From Euwallacea fornicatus (Eukaryota > Arthropoda > Insecta > Coleoptera > Curculionidae), in NCBI RefSeq assembly GCF_040115645.1, contig NC_089547.1, forward strand, positions 1,240,001 to 1,304,000: DNA of 64,000 nt, in the 5' to 3' direction. The notes beneath the pieces were generated by a model. It worked only from the letters and a program-made list of their open reading frames with translations, did no database searches and was not told the origin of the DNA. Below, in pieces: positions 12,149 through 23,016 of this stretch (the first letter of the stretch is position 1; the number at the start of each line of letters is the position of its first letter). A program made the translations under genes and the position numbers.

Positions 12149-12583
12149 CAGTGACCAACAGAAAGTACGCAGCATATAGGATTTTTTTATTTTTAGTTTT
12201 TCTGAAAATACAAATAATATTATTTATGTTTTTTAATCCTTTTTGAAAAGAAACTAGGATATAAAAAATGTGTTTTATTTTTTATACGGAGTAAATAATA
12301 AAAAATTATAATAGAAATTTAAAAGTTCGTGGTTCGGCTCGTCTTTTAATACTCAAGAACTTATCGTAACAGTTGTGCCTTCTAAAATTACGAATAAAGG
12401 TACTTTACTGATGAGCCATTTTCATAATTTTCGAATCTCCCCCATATGAAATTAGTTACATAAATTTTGTAGAGTACGTTTTGTGTTTGCAGGCACGCAC
12501 AAACTTTTACCAAGAATAAAATTTTCTGATAAATTCAAATAAGAAAAACGTCCCATATGGTGCGTACTTTCCGCTGGTCACTG
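12149..12583. mobile_element. 435-bp TA-flanked MITE with CAGTGACCA ends
   Basis: The left end CAGTGACCAACAGAAAGTAC and the right end read inward, CAGTGACCAGCGGAAAGTAC, match closely; similarity continues through GCASCATATRGGA and weakly to about 80 bp. Both ends are bordered by TA (12147-12148 and 12584-12585), the usual target duplication of Tc1/mariner elements. The inside is AT-rich with no recognisable transposase. The ends differ from the CAGGGTGT type elsewhere in the window, so it belongs to a different family. Confidence 0.88.
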
Positions 12584-12585
12584 TA

Positions 12586-15500
12586 TTAAATATAAAATAT
12601 AAGTTCATAATGCTCTACTGCCTTAATATGGCTGTTAATGCCCCACCCTATAGGAGACTCCGGCGCCCCGTATATCAGCGGCGTAGTTTTCGCTTCGGAA
12701 AAAAATTAGAGAAAATTCTATATCGAAATTGATTTATCTCTTTTCAGGGTTCTAGAAGTAACTAAAATTAAAGTTAATCGAAGTGCAAAAAAAACTGGCA
12801 AATCGTTCTTAATTCTAGTACCTGATAAAACGAGTAGGAGTTTCAAGGGCAGTACATCAATGCACTTGCAACTGTGCCTGCAGGATAATTTCCTTGTATA
12901 CTACGAAACTGACCAATACTTAATCTTTGCTTCATTTCAAGGTTAAAAGCAGTGGCGTAGCTTGGCAACAAAGTAGTACCTTCTAGGAACAACTAGACGT
13001 CCTCGTGAGATTGGTTTAACGTTTTTGCAGTCCTCCCATGTAAGAAGCCGGACCAAGTGGGATGAATGAAATCAAAGAATGAAAGAAACGTTGCGTCGAA
13101 TTGAAAAAAAAACCTTTCAGCTGTCAATAAAACGCGTACACTGCCCATAACAAATCGAGTCCGGTCGTAAATCAGATGGTTTTCTGACGCGCAGCGTTTA
13201 GAACGCATTCAAAGTGGCACTTTCGACACAGAAAGTCGTAAAAATATAAATAGATCTTGTAGGAGTATGGTGTCTAATATTTCTACCGGTTTACGACCAG
13301 CGACTGCACGCGGATTTCAAGTTTTAATTATAGTTTTAAGCACCAAGCGTCGTAATTAGTACCAAGTCTGTAGATGTCCACTTTGGGTCCCGTTCAAAAC
13401 CGAATCCGCCATTTTCTCTCATGCTTAGGAAAAAAAAATTACCAAGGCTATTCCTGGCCAAGCTATTTCGGTGTGTTTACCTCCGGAGTTTAAGCTGTTC
13501 CGTATTGAGGTAGGTCTAAATATCTGAAAAACTAATTACCGCCCATTAAAAGCAAACAAAACGGCCGCTTACCGATGCCCCTCATTCGGAACTATCTTAA
13601 TTCATCTAAATTGCGCAACAGAGCACTTGGACTTGACCGGCTGCAATGCCATGCATCTGACTCTTTCCCCCTCACGCGACCGGGTACTACCTGCAGGTAG
13701 CCGACCGAATCATCTCTCAGATAAGATCTTCCTTGGGCTCGTGCACTTTATGTAAAAATAATCGCTAAAGTGTAATAATCGCTGCTTTGGAGGCGGTACT
13801 AATTACCCGAGGTGCTGAAGTTTGTACCCATGGTGGTACCGAGGCGAATTTTTTATGATGCGATCGGTTTGGAATCGGATGTGAGGGCTCACGAAGAGCA
13901 CGGGAAATTGTGCAAATTGCGCCGATTGTTCGCGACCAGTTGTGATTGAGTTGCTGATTGATGTAATAAGTGTGTGAAGGGGTTAGAAGCTATGTTCTTC
14001 GATTCGTTTCTGAAGAGATCGATTTATGGTTTGAGAATATGGGCGTAAATGCGTTTCACATCTCCATACAAGTTAAAAGTATCAGTTTTAGGGATATTGG
14101 GACCCCTCTAAAGATGCCGAAACAGGTAAATCTCGAGAGGTGCGTGCACATCACAATCAGAACGAAGAACCAAAACAAGTAGCTTGCTCTCTTTTGAGCT
14201 AGGTTGATCTGAATCCCAAGGAATATCCAGCAGAGCACTGCAATTCCTCAATAGGAAGGCGATTCCTGACTACGCAGAGACAATCCCCTGGTACTTTACA
14301 AGCCAGAGCTGCACCTTATGAATTTGATTCCTTCTTACCTTCAAATATTCAAGTTATCACTGAGAAAAAATGCCCGCCCGAGGCTTTTATTTCGAGGTGC
14401 CTGGAATACACCTTTCAACCGCCCAATTGCAACGTTAATTGCTCCTGTGGTCATAGAAGATCATATGGTTTTTTTAAGGACCTTGTCGCTTTATTTGAAA
14501 ACAGTCGCCCCCTGTGTGGTCCACAAGATTAGGTGAACTAAATCCCTGGATGTGAAAAGAAAAGAGGTGGAGAGATTGTTTAATCATGCTTAAGCCAGGG
14601 GCGAACAATAATATAAAGCGGGTCTAGTGGAGTGCCACAAAGCTAATAAACGTGCCAACAGAGATTCCTCTAAACGATACTTACTAGAGGTGTTATGACT
14701 CACATTTGCTTAACAAAACCACTAATAGTACATACCACAGATGGTACCACCGCCACGTACAATTTGGCAAGAAGCAAACGGAGCTCTCTGAGACAATCAC
14801 TCCTTGGATCTCTCAAGTGAAACTCAGGTTTGAATCTGTACGGGTATTCTGATGCAGAAATCCTTCTTCACCACGAAAACTTTTGAAATTTTCATTAATA
14901 AGCCTCACATTCAGGCTGCTAGGTGTTGAGGAAGTCTAACTCAATCTGGCGCGAATGAATAACTAAAGAGCCCCATGGAAAATGTGGAAATGCTAATGAA
15001 AGTCATGAATTAAAAAGTCTAATGCGCAGGGTATGTCGTTAAAAAAAAACAGATGGCGGATGCGCCAGACTTTTTCCCGAACGCCATCGAATCCAGCGTT
15101 GGGGGTGGGTCGCCCTGTATCGGTTTGCAAATTTGGTAAAAAAATTGAAACTCGAAAAAATCAACGGACGTTATTTAACACGTTATTAGAATTGTTATTT
15201 TTCCCCTGAAGGAGTCGAGGGCCATCTCAATGTACAAAGGAGGATGCAGGAACGCAGCTTCAAGCCAACAGAGACTTTGGCAGAGATGCTGCATTGATTA
15301 GTCACATCTGTTCCCACAAGATTTGCTCGGGTCCGAGAAATTACGTCGGTCTGAAATAATTCCATATCGGCCTTTGATTAGGTGTCTTCACGTAGCACAC
15401 GCTAATGGCCGCACATAATTCGATTTCTTCGTCTCCTATTAACGTCCTGATTGAATTTCGGTATCTTACCACCGAGTGAAGCCGGCAAAGAGTACGCATT

Positions 15501-16269
15501 TGCGTTTTGTGGCAAGTCCCTTCTTCTGCTAATGCTAGATTGTAGTTCGACACATTTAGCTCCCCAAGATGGTGTTCTAAGTGATACCACCGGGGGTGCA
15601 TACCCACAAATAGTCTTTGACCGCGTGCAAACAAGAAGAAAGATTTCTGTTTCACATTACGTTCAATTAGGGCCTCGCTAAGAGGAAAAACTAATATTGG
15701 ATCTTGGTTTTTAATTAGAATGCTTTACAAAAGTAGCCACCGGGTCACGTTCAAACTAGAACTGAAAACAAACAATCTTAATTAAAGAACTGGTCGATGG
15801 TGTTTGCGGACAAATACTGATCTAGAAGCGTAAACGGCACAGGATGGCTCTAATTTAATTACGGCCTAACAGGAATTAACACTTATTAATTTGTTGTTTT
15901 GTTAGCTGAACATTAATTGGAACTTGGCTTTGTGCAAATAACGCTCTGGTGCATTTAGACTCGGGATAACGGTGTTCGGTTCTCACGTGTCTTCAAAAGG
16001 CCTCGATCATAATATTTCCGCGATAGAACATGCAAAGCCTTCAAGGGTCAATTCAGGTTACAATCGTTTCTAATTCTGACAGGATCATTTCCAACTTGAC
16101 CATTGTTGGAGTCGCTATGGATGGATTTGCTCCTACTTGTTCCGTTGCAAATAAAGTTGAGACCTTTCCAGACCCGTCTTTCCTGTATCTTGATATTCGG
16201 GGTACACGCGAGGATGGACTCAGAATTATCCCACATAACACTTAGAAAAAAACAAATGGAAATATTACA
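12586..16269. other. Non-coding stretch with overlapping open frames
   Basis: No gene is recognised. CAGYGGCGTAG motifs lie at 12676 and 12950. The GC content rises near 13600-13960 and 15340-15690. In the second block, and at 16030-16245, frames are open on both strands at once, which is more typical of moderately GC-rich random sequence than of an exon. None of their translations shows a domain I know. Confidence 0.45.
12950..12960 (+). repeat. Dispersed CAGTGGCGTAG motif
   Basis: Exact copy of the 11-mer also at 8009 and 22784. It lies 264 bp downstream of a variant CAGCGGCGTAG at 12676, in the same orientation. Confidence 0.55.
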
Positions 16270-17261
16270 TTATTTCTCAACACAGTCCATGGCTTCTATA
16301 CCCTCATTATAGCAAGAAGCTTCGAACGTTTCAAAATAGGCACCAACCTCAGATTCCACCTCTTCATTATTGTCAAATCGCTTTCCACCGACACAGGTTT
16401 TCAAATTTGGAAATAGAAAATAATCTGATGGGGCTAAATCTGGCAAATGGGGTGGGCGAGGAAGAGTTCGAAACCATGTTGATTGATTTTGGTCATTGCG
16501 ATGACGGAAGTGTGGATTGATGCGTTGTCTCGATGAAACGGGACATTATTTTTCGCCGAACGCGGTCGCTTTTTCCTAATTTCACCGTTCAAGTGCTGCA
16601 ATAAATTTATATAATATTTTCCGTTTATTGTTTTTCCTTTAGGGAGATAATTAATAAAAATTATCCCACGTGCATTCCAAAAAACTGACGCTGTCACATC
16701 CCCCGCAGATGGAGCGGTTCCCCTTCTTGGGAACCGATGCTCCCTTTTGGATCCATTCTTTTGATTGTCCTTTCATCTCAAGTGCGAAATGATGGACCCA
16801 TGCGTCATCTATGGTTATGAATCGACTCAAAAACTCGGGTTTATTGCTGCGAAACTTTGGTAAACACTCCCTTGAGACGTCTTCACGGCCCTGTTTTTGG
16901 TCATCATGCCCACAGTTTTCTCATATCCAATTGTTCGGTCTCAAATGCGATGGCCAGTATTTTTTGAAATGCACATTATGTCTACTAGGTCGCGCGATTT
17001 TACCTGACCAGTACAGTTTTGTGAATTTTAACCACAATATCTGGAGTGGTCAGATCTGCTGTGTCGGTGGGTCGACCACTGCGGAGTTCGTTTTATCAGC
17101 TGGTACGACCTCGCATTTAAGCTCTGCCACCCAATATTTTACAGTTGTTAACGAAGGACCAGATCCCCGGGAAAAGAATCGAATCCCGCTTTGATGTTGG
17201 ACACACCAAGCCCTTTCAAATGAAAGTATTGAATCACATATCGGTGATTAATTTTTTCCAT
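16270..17261 (-). pseudogene. Mariner transposase, frameshifted (DD34D)
   Basis: Transposase of a mariner element, which would cut and rejoin its own ends at TA sites. The frame begins MEKINHRYVIQYFHLKGL at 17261, the usual mariner N-terminus. A degraded middle includes VKYWVAELK, then DDQKQGREDVSRECL, ITIDDAWVHHF (first catalytic D), VFWNARGIIFINYLPKGK, VPFHRDNA (second D), and LPDLAPSDYF (third D). Thirty-four residues separate the last two D residues once the frame is followed, giving the mariner DD34D signature. The reading frame changes near 16462 and again, with stops, in the 16990-17180 region. The frame ends in EAMDCVEK then TAA at 16270, a little short of the usual C-terminus. Length is about 990 bp against about 1040 in intact members. 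I could not match the terminal repeats. It is clearly dead but the best preserved coding relic in the window, so probably younger than the others. Confidence 0.92.
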
Positions 17262-19834
17262 GTTTACAAAACAAACACAAGTCAACGCAGCACCCTCAAA
17301 CTTTAGACATAAGCTTTTTCTGGTCAGGCTTTTGTAATATAAGAATATTTTTTACAAAAATCGCCATTCATATGTCACATCGGGTACTCCTGGGGCTGCG
17401 CTCGTGCGAGTGTTAGGCTGGGCAAAGCATTACATAACTCATAATGGCACAAATGGGCCTAAGATGTACAGATTTTTCAAATTTAGTTTCGTTATTTTGC
17501 TAAAGCTGCTGATGCAGATGACTTAAATAGCGATCAGGTTACTTAGATACAAATAACTAACCACGATAAACTGTGACTAGGTAAATGTCCGGAGATGAAT
17601 AATTCATGTGGCGAAAAACCGATTAGTGAAGGGACATAGAAGAAAATTTTGAATATATGTATAATATTGTATTTTACGAAGAGCACAAGCCCTTCACGAG
17701 TCGACACTGTGCGATAACACTAGAAGGTCACCGATCAGTTAGTGAGCCACGTGAGCGTTTTGCGGCCACAGTGATTTATAACTGACAAACAAACTGCTCA
17801 TGAGGTTTGGCATTTCTGTTCTGTGTTCTATCGTTATCTAATATTCCCGAATCGATGAGGGCATAATGATGGGCAAAAACGTCAATTTTTGGATTCTGTG
17901 CAAGATCAGGAATAGAATGTTTCCAGTCTTGAAACAGATTCCAAATAAGCATTATGTTGCTCGTAATTATTTTAACTTGTTTGACTCTGCCTCTCTTGTA
18001 CCTTAATTGGACCAGACGTGATGATCGTGAGGCATTGGCCAGTTCTTCCATTAAACTGGGGAGACCTGTCCGACGAAAGGAGAAGCCCACGTCTCTTGTT
18101 TAATTGAAGAAATGCTCGAGGTCCAGCACAACGTCTCGTTGGCCAAAATTAAGTACGGGTCGGTTCTGGTAAACACATAGGGGGTTCTTGCTCAATCATT
18201 AACTGGTCATGTCCACCTGTGACGATGGAGAATTTGCGTTAACCGTTGGGAGTGTGGGAAATAGTTTGACGCTTGGAAGTGTTACTGAAATGGGGCTAGT
18301 GGGCTTTTAAAATTCAATTTAAGTTCTCCAAGAGAAGTCGTAAAATCAAATTTAGAATCTGCCGAAAAGTGATCAAAATTTCAGTCAGTCGTTCTGGACC
18401 ACCTCCCGGGACTTAATTTCTCGCCTTAGACTTTTGAAAAATTTCGGAAAAAGTGAAACGAGGCAGTAAAAAAACTGGTGCGTTTTAAACATTTTTTGAC
18501 ATATTCGAAATTATTAAAGAGTTTGTATGGCCAATTTTATAAGGAGTCTCTCGATGCGCTTCTTGACTCCGACGTTTCGGTTAACTAGTCATCATCAACT
18601 TCAAAGCATAATGAAGGTGCAGTGCCAATGTCTTTCTAAACGGTTTTTGTGCACGGTTAACGCCATTAAACATTTCTTTTTCTCGTCGTTTCTCAGTTCT
18701 TATTATGCTTAACTACGTCTCGTTGCCAAACCATGGAAACTTCCCGCAAAACGTCTTACAGCGGGCGTAGCAATCGAAAATGCATCACGCAAAAATTACG
18801 GTGCACAGAGCATACTTGTTGCTTGAAAAAACACTAATTGCATGCACTGAGACAGGTTCGTATATGCAAAACGGTCCTAAACATCCTTATTTGCGGTTTT
18901 ACACCCGATGAATTCCATGTTAGACAGGTTACAATTCTGCATAAAAGAAGGCTTATTAGGCCAAGTTATTAAAGAGACTTAACCGACAGTCTGTTCCGGC
19001 TAAGGCTAAGGTTACGGGGTCGCTGCTAACTTTGTCCGGATCGCGAGAAATCAATACCGAGTCATTTGTCCAGGCCTGTGGACGTGGTTATTAAATAAAA
19101 GCCAACCCCGCAATCCAACAATATAAAACTCTCATTTACATGTATAATACGGAAAAATAGCCGCACATTATTACGCGATAGATAGAGATCTACACGACGA
19201 ATTAGAGACCTTAATGCCGCCCTACGTGTACGATTTCGTGTACCGCTTTCCACTTAATGGTTTTCTAATTAGTATTTGCTAAAGCTGCTCTAAAGGAGTG
19301 TTTCCACTACATCTTACCTTAAGGTTGAAGTTTCCTTAATGCTGGTGGGCTCCCTGCGGCAACTAAAACACTTTTCGAACACTAAAACTCTTTTCGATAC
19401 AGGGTGAACACGCACATTATTTGATCCTAAAATGGGCGCGCAATTCGAACGGCATCATCGAGCGAGACGTGTTTATAAATAAAGTTCGATCGATGTTTCT
19501 GTATCGATAATTATTGTCGAAATGAGAGAGAGATGTAGATGAGTGTTTCTAATGAAACCGCTCGAAATAATGCGAAATTCCATTAAATATTCCTCTAACA
19601 GCGTCCGTTAATTTCTGGTCTAAATTTACACCACGCGGACTCCCCCACATTTCACTCACTTTTCTGAGGAGATTCGAATCCAACGCACAGGGACGTAATT
19701 CTGAAATTTCGGAAATACAAGTGATCATAGCCTTGAGGAAGGTCAGTTCGGAGCAGTTATGCACAGTTGTATTTATGCTAAATTTCGATTCTTTCAACAT
19801 CGATGTATTTATAGAAGAGATGCAGTGAGCACCC
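17262..19834. other. Non-coding stretch
   Basis: No gene is seen. It holds a hammerhead-like relic at 18568-18600, and a CAGGGTGAACAC motif near 19403 that resembles a mariner-like left end without a found partner. The minus-strand frame 17776-18090 and the ATG-started 102-codon minus-strand frame 19549-19857 have no recognisable domain; the latter runs into the left end of the fold-back at 19835. Confidence 0.45.
18568..18600 (-). repeat. Hammerhead-like relic
   Basis: The minus strand reads TTGATGATGACTAG, then TTAACCGAAACGTCGGAG. It shares the GATGATG...CGAAACGTCGG layout with the copy at 47121 and, less exactly, 11658. The first box is one base off CTGATGA and no clean stem II forms. Confidence 0.4.
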
Positions 19835-20866
19835 GGTGCACAGTGTGATCGTTTCATCTCGATAACATTTCATTTTGCAACGACCTTTTTGTTTTTAAGG
19901 ATATCGGAACGCGATGAAGGCTATGTTCTAGGACTCCTTCGCAGGTTTCTTTGTAAATTTAAAACGAATTCTCATATATGTCAAATTATGACATTTATTG
20001 ACGCGACATGCGTTTTTTAAATGGAACTTCCCGGATTTTCTCATTTTCGTAATTTAGGGAAAACTCTAAACGCACTTTACATAACAGCATGTCTGTCTCT
20101 TACCGTTGACTTAGTATGCGAATTTAAAAATTGAAAAAAGTTTTCGTATTATGCAGGTAGCCTCTGACGGAAATGGTTTTTAGTTAAAATTGAAATTAAG
20201 TTTTAATTTTAGATTGAAATTAAAATTTAACGATATTGGGTTTTTCCTTTGGGCGTGCATGCGTGAGAAGTAAAGTTTCCGAAAAAATTAAAGAATTAAT
20301 ATTAAGACTAAAAAACGTTGTCTGCGAATTACGACAGAAACCACAAATCCTCATTAATCTTCTGAGACATACTATTAATGTTTATCAAAATTGCGTTGAG
20401 CAAGAGGGTGGTCACGTTCAGCCATTCTCCTAACGAATAGTAGCAGATAATTAATTGTTATATGTTTTTAATTGTCAATAATTATTTTCATTACTTACCT
20501 AATGCATGTGTAGGTGTAGTGGAAAAATCATTTCAATACCGTATTTTAATATTGCAACTATTATATACACAACGCAAATCACTAACATTGAAAAGGCCGT
20601 TTAAGTTAGAGGCCGTTTACATGAACACCATTTTTAATTTTCAAATGGGCATATCAAGCTGACGCTGAGAGATAGACATATTAAGTGTTATAAAAAATAT
20701 GTTTAGAATTTTCCCGAAAATGAGAAAATTCGCAGGACGTTCCATTAAAAAATTGCAAAGATGTCCTAGAAAACAGCCGTTCGTCGATCGTGTACCGATA
20801 TTCGTAAAAACAAAAAAAAAATTACAAAATGAAATGTTATCAAGATAAAATGATCATGTAGCACAT
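19835..20866. mobile_element. About 1-kb fold-back mariner-like element
   Basis: The arms (about 19835-20190 and 20590-20866) are reverse complements. Strong anchors include GATAACATTTCATTTTG (left at 19861, right near 20840), GATATCGG (left near 19902), GTTCTAGGAC, ATGGAACTTCCCGGATTTTCTCATTTTCG (left near 20020, right near 20720) and CTCTAAACG. The arms are therefore about 270-350 bp with indels. The loop carries the C-terminal end of a mariner-like transposase (20230-20433). The exact outer ends are uncertain, since the usual CAGGGTGT tip is not preserved. It is a decayed long-TIR transposon with much of its coding part deleted. Confidence 0.85.
20230..20433 (+). pseudogene. Mariner-like transposase C-terminal end
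   Basis: Near 20240 one frame reads FFLWACMREK, the counterpart of FFLWG in the transposase core. The next frame then reads ELRQKPQILINLL and ends VEQEGGHVQPFS before TAA, matching the typical tail of this transposase type (a basic helix followed by C.E..GGH.E). A frameshift therefore lies near 20255-20265. The catalytic D residues upstream are missing. It sits between the arms of the fold-back at 19835-20866, which links that inverted-repeat structure to this transposase family. Confidence 0.75.
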
Positions 20867-21171
20867 ATAGGTACAAGGCAAGTACACGGCAGCTAACCCG
20901 GGTGTCCGGTACCTAATCCGGGTATCCGGTCTAGCATGTATCTCTGTTACCGGACAACAACTTTTAAAATGTGGATAGTAAGAATGATATATATCTACAA
21001 TGTCTCCACAAGATTGATGTAAATAATTGGTATTATCCTGAACCTCTAGCCAATTTACCTTGACAAATCGAACGTATTGCACTTGAATTATCGTTGTCGT
21101 GAATAGCAAATTGTTCCCACACCTTAGTAACAGTACTAGTTGTAGCATAACTGGGATCTTCAATTAGACTT
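20867..21171. other. Flank with a 20-bp tandem duplication
   Basis: TAACCCGGGTGTCCGGTACC (20894-20913) is followed directly by TAATCCGGGTATCCGGTCTA (20914-20933), a diverged 20-bp tandem pair. An inverted piece, TTACCGGACA, follows near 20947. The rest has no recognisable feature. Confidence 0.7.
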
Positions 21172-21579
21172 TTAGGGGCCCTCTTTGGGGCAGTGCGAGA
21201 CTTGGGATTTCAGGCCCCATTTCTCTCCCACTGCCCTGCGCAGTCGCCACAAAAATGCCTTTATCCTATTCCAAATTTTCTCCACTTTCCTTTTCCTGGA
21301 TACCTCCGGAGGAATCCCCGAGTACTTACCTACTGGCTTTGAAAGCAGAAATTTCGCGTCCGGCATGGAACGTCTGAATGCTGTGGTCGTTGTTCTTCTG
21401 CTGTTGTAAAGAACTGAGTCTGTTTTGTCGGGATCGACGCAGTACATCATTATTCTATTGTCCAACCTCATTCGGTCGCAGGCACTATGAACGGACTTGC
21501 GTAGTATTACCCGTCGGTCTCGCGCTCTTCTAAAAGACCCGAAGTCCTGGCGATATGCAGTTGTCCTATGCACGAGCAC
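21172..21579 (-). CDS. Candidate exon-bearing block, unknown product
   Basis: I do not recognise a product. The block is GC-richer than its surroundings, and a minus-strand frame stays open for 135 codons with an arginine-rich, basic translation. An in-frame ATG at 21471 (MRLDNRIMMYCVDPDKTD) is followed 47 codons later by a strong splice-donor match, GTAG then GTAAGT, at 21330/21329. This could make 21330-21471 a first coding exon. A polypyrimidine-AG acceptor-like site (CTGCTTCAG) lies upstream near 21630. Against it, there is no partner exon I can identify, no known domain, and plus-strand frames are open too. A transposon relic or a conserved non-coding block remains possible. Confidence 0.2.
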   Translation of the reverse strand: MLVHRTTAYRQDFGSFRRARDRRVILRKSVHSACDRMRLDNRIMMYCVDPDKTDSVLYNSRRTTTTAFRRSMPDAKFLLSKPVGKYSGIPPEVSRKRKVEKIWNRIKAFLWRLRRAVGEKWGLKSQVSHCPKEGP

Positions 21580-22977
21580 CCTTCAGCCTGACTTCCTGCT
21601 GGTGGTGTTCCGTGACTTTGGAACCCTGAAGCAGAGACAGACGGAACAAAACTCGGACCGAGAATGGTACCATAGCGCTGATCTCTATGGTGCAGTTAAG
21701 TAGGACAGTAACCGAGTAATTTAAAATTTCGCAGTTTCCACGCTTTTCTTAGATGTATTTGTGTACTCGGAAAATTTAATAAATCATTTCATTGATACTT
21801 AAGCCAATTTGAAATTATGCAATTTACAACGGGAAACAACTTGCGTTCCTGGACTGTGAGGAAATCTGATTTGCGGCTTTGTTTCAGTAATTATTAATAG
21901 CCTTCACCCCGTATTTGAGCGAATCACATACAGCGTGGGTAGTAAGTTGAGCTTAAAAAGCATCCAGGGCAGATGTGCGCATTGTGTCTCGGGCTTTAGT
22001 TGTTTTGCATCCTTGTCTCCTATTGAATGCCCTACATTTCCACCTACTTAATCGCTAATTACTGAACAGGCCCCATTGTTGTGCGCTAAAAAGTTTGCAT
22101 AAATTATGCGCCCCCCTTTGTTTAGCCTTTGATTTGCCCCCAAGCAGATTCGACGTTGGTGATCGAAAATTTGCCTTATGTACGGTGTGCGCCCATAGTC
22201 GCAGTCACGATATTGTATTACCGCAGTCAAGTAAGCATAAAAATAATTATATAGATATTCTAGGAGTACTGCAACAATGAAAATCGAGCGTATTCAAATC
22301 TAGTCGAAACGGCGGTCTCATACGGCAGGAAGAACGAAACAAGTTTAGAAATAATTACTGGGGATTTTAGAGCGTAAAACAGCTAAATATTAAGCGCACG
22401 CACGTATGTCATTATATACTTAAGCTTTGTTCATGAGCAATTTATATTTTTAATAAATAAATGGTTGTTGTCATTATGCATCAAATCAGGCATCCAGAGG
22501 CGTAGATAACGAAAAAAATGCCAAATAATAATCACATTATTATGATCCCGTGAGAAACTCGGACGTGACTACATTTTAATAAGTACTATCTCCGTCTTTG
22601 TTCTTCAGCATGCCAGGACCGTAGACGTTCTAGATCCATCCTTGTCTACGTGAGTATACTGCAAGCCAGCCTAGCGTAACTTACGGAAAGCGCTAACCAC
22701 AATATACCACAGAAATGGTTATTGAAATAAATTAGTCTCTTGTTTTTGTGTTTGTATGAACGAATGAATGTGGCAAACACTTCCAGTGGCGTAGTCATTC
22801 AATAAATAGTTTAACCAAAAGGGAGAGAAAAGTTCTAAGAAGAAATTTAATGGCTGACGCCACTTTCCAACCCAACGGTATCCAAATTCAAATATTATAG
22901 CAAATGGTAGTGTTGTAAACAGTGGTTCCAAAGGGAATCGAGTGTTTAAGTAGAAGTGAAAAGAGGATGTTTGGGTG
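21580..22977. other. Non-coding stretch
   Basis: No gene is seen. The part near 22025-22150 carries TAATCGCTAATTACTGAA and CATAAATTATGC in a CpG-bearing context and may be conserved regulatory DNA. Motifs of the CAGTGGCGTAG type lie at 22495 and 22784. Confidence 0.45.
22784..22794 (+). repeat. Dispersed CAGTGGCGTAG motif
   Basis: Exact 11-mer, also at 8009 and 12950. A one-base variant lies 289 bp upstream at 22495. Confidence 0.55.
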
Positions 22978-23016
22978 ACAATACGTGTTTCGACAATTGG
23001 GTTCATCAGTACCCGC
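22978..23016 (-). ncRNA. Hammerhead-ribozyme-like motif
   Basis: Read on the minus strand, CTGATGA (23009-23003) is followed by ACCCAATTGTC, then GAAAC (22991-22987) and ACGTATTGTC. The order CUGAUGA, GAAA, GUC is that of a hammerhead with an open stem I. A 3-bp stem III (ACA with UGU) around a 5-base loop would place GUC correctly. GGGU before and ACCC after the core could form part of stem I, with one unpaired A. Stem II is weak: ACCCAATTGTC does not close well. Penelope-like retroelements and related arthropod repeats carry such minimal hammerheads. This is therefore best read as a decayed retroelement end; activity is doubtful. Confidence 0.4.

Noticed and set aside
15022..15117. Possible small inverted-repeat element (CAGGGTATGTCG ... 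GTCGCCCTG)
   Set aside because: The ends match over only a few bases, and TA is present on one side only.
15341..15681. Overlapping open frames on both strands
   Set aside because: Both strands and several frames are open with no recognisable domain; a GC-rich block gives this by chance.
16030..16245. Open frames on both strands next to the mariner
   Set aside because: They are short, mutually overlapping and without motifs; they do not continue the transposase frame.
17776..18090. 104-codon minus-strand frame
   Set aside because: No known domain, repeat or transposase motif; consistent with chance.
19668..19682. GATTCGAATCC, resembling a tRNA T-arm
   Set aside because: No anticodon arm, D-arm or acceptor stem can be placed around it at tRNA spacing.
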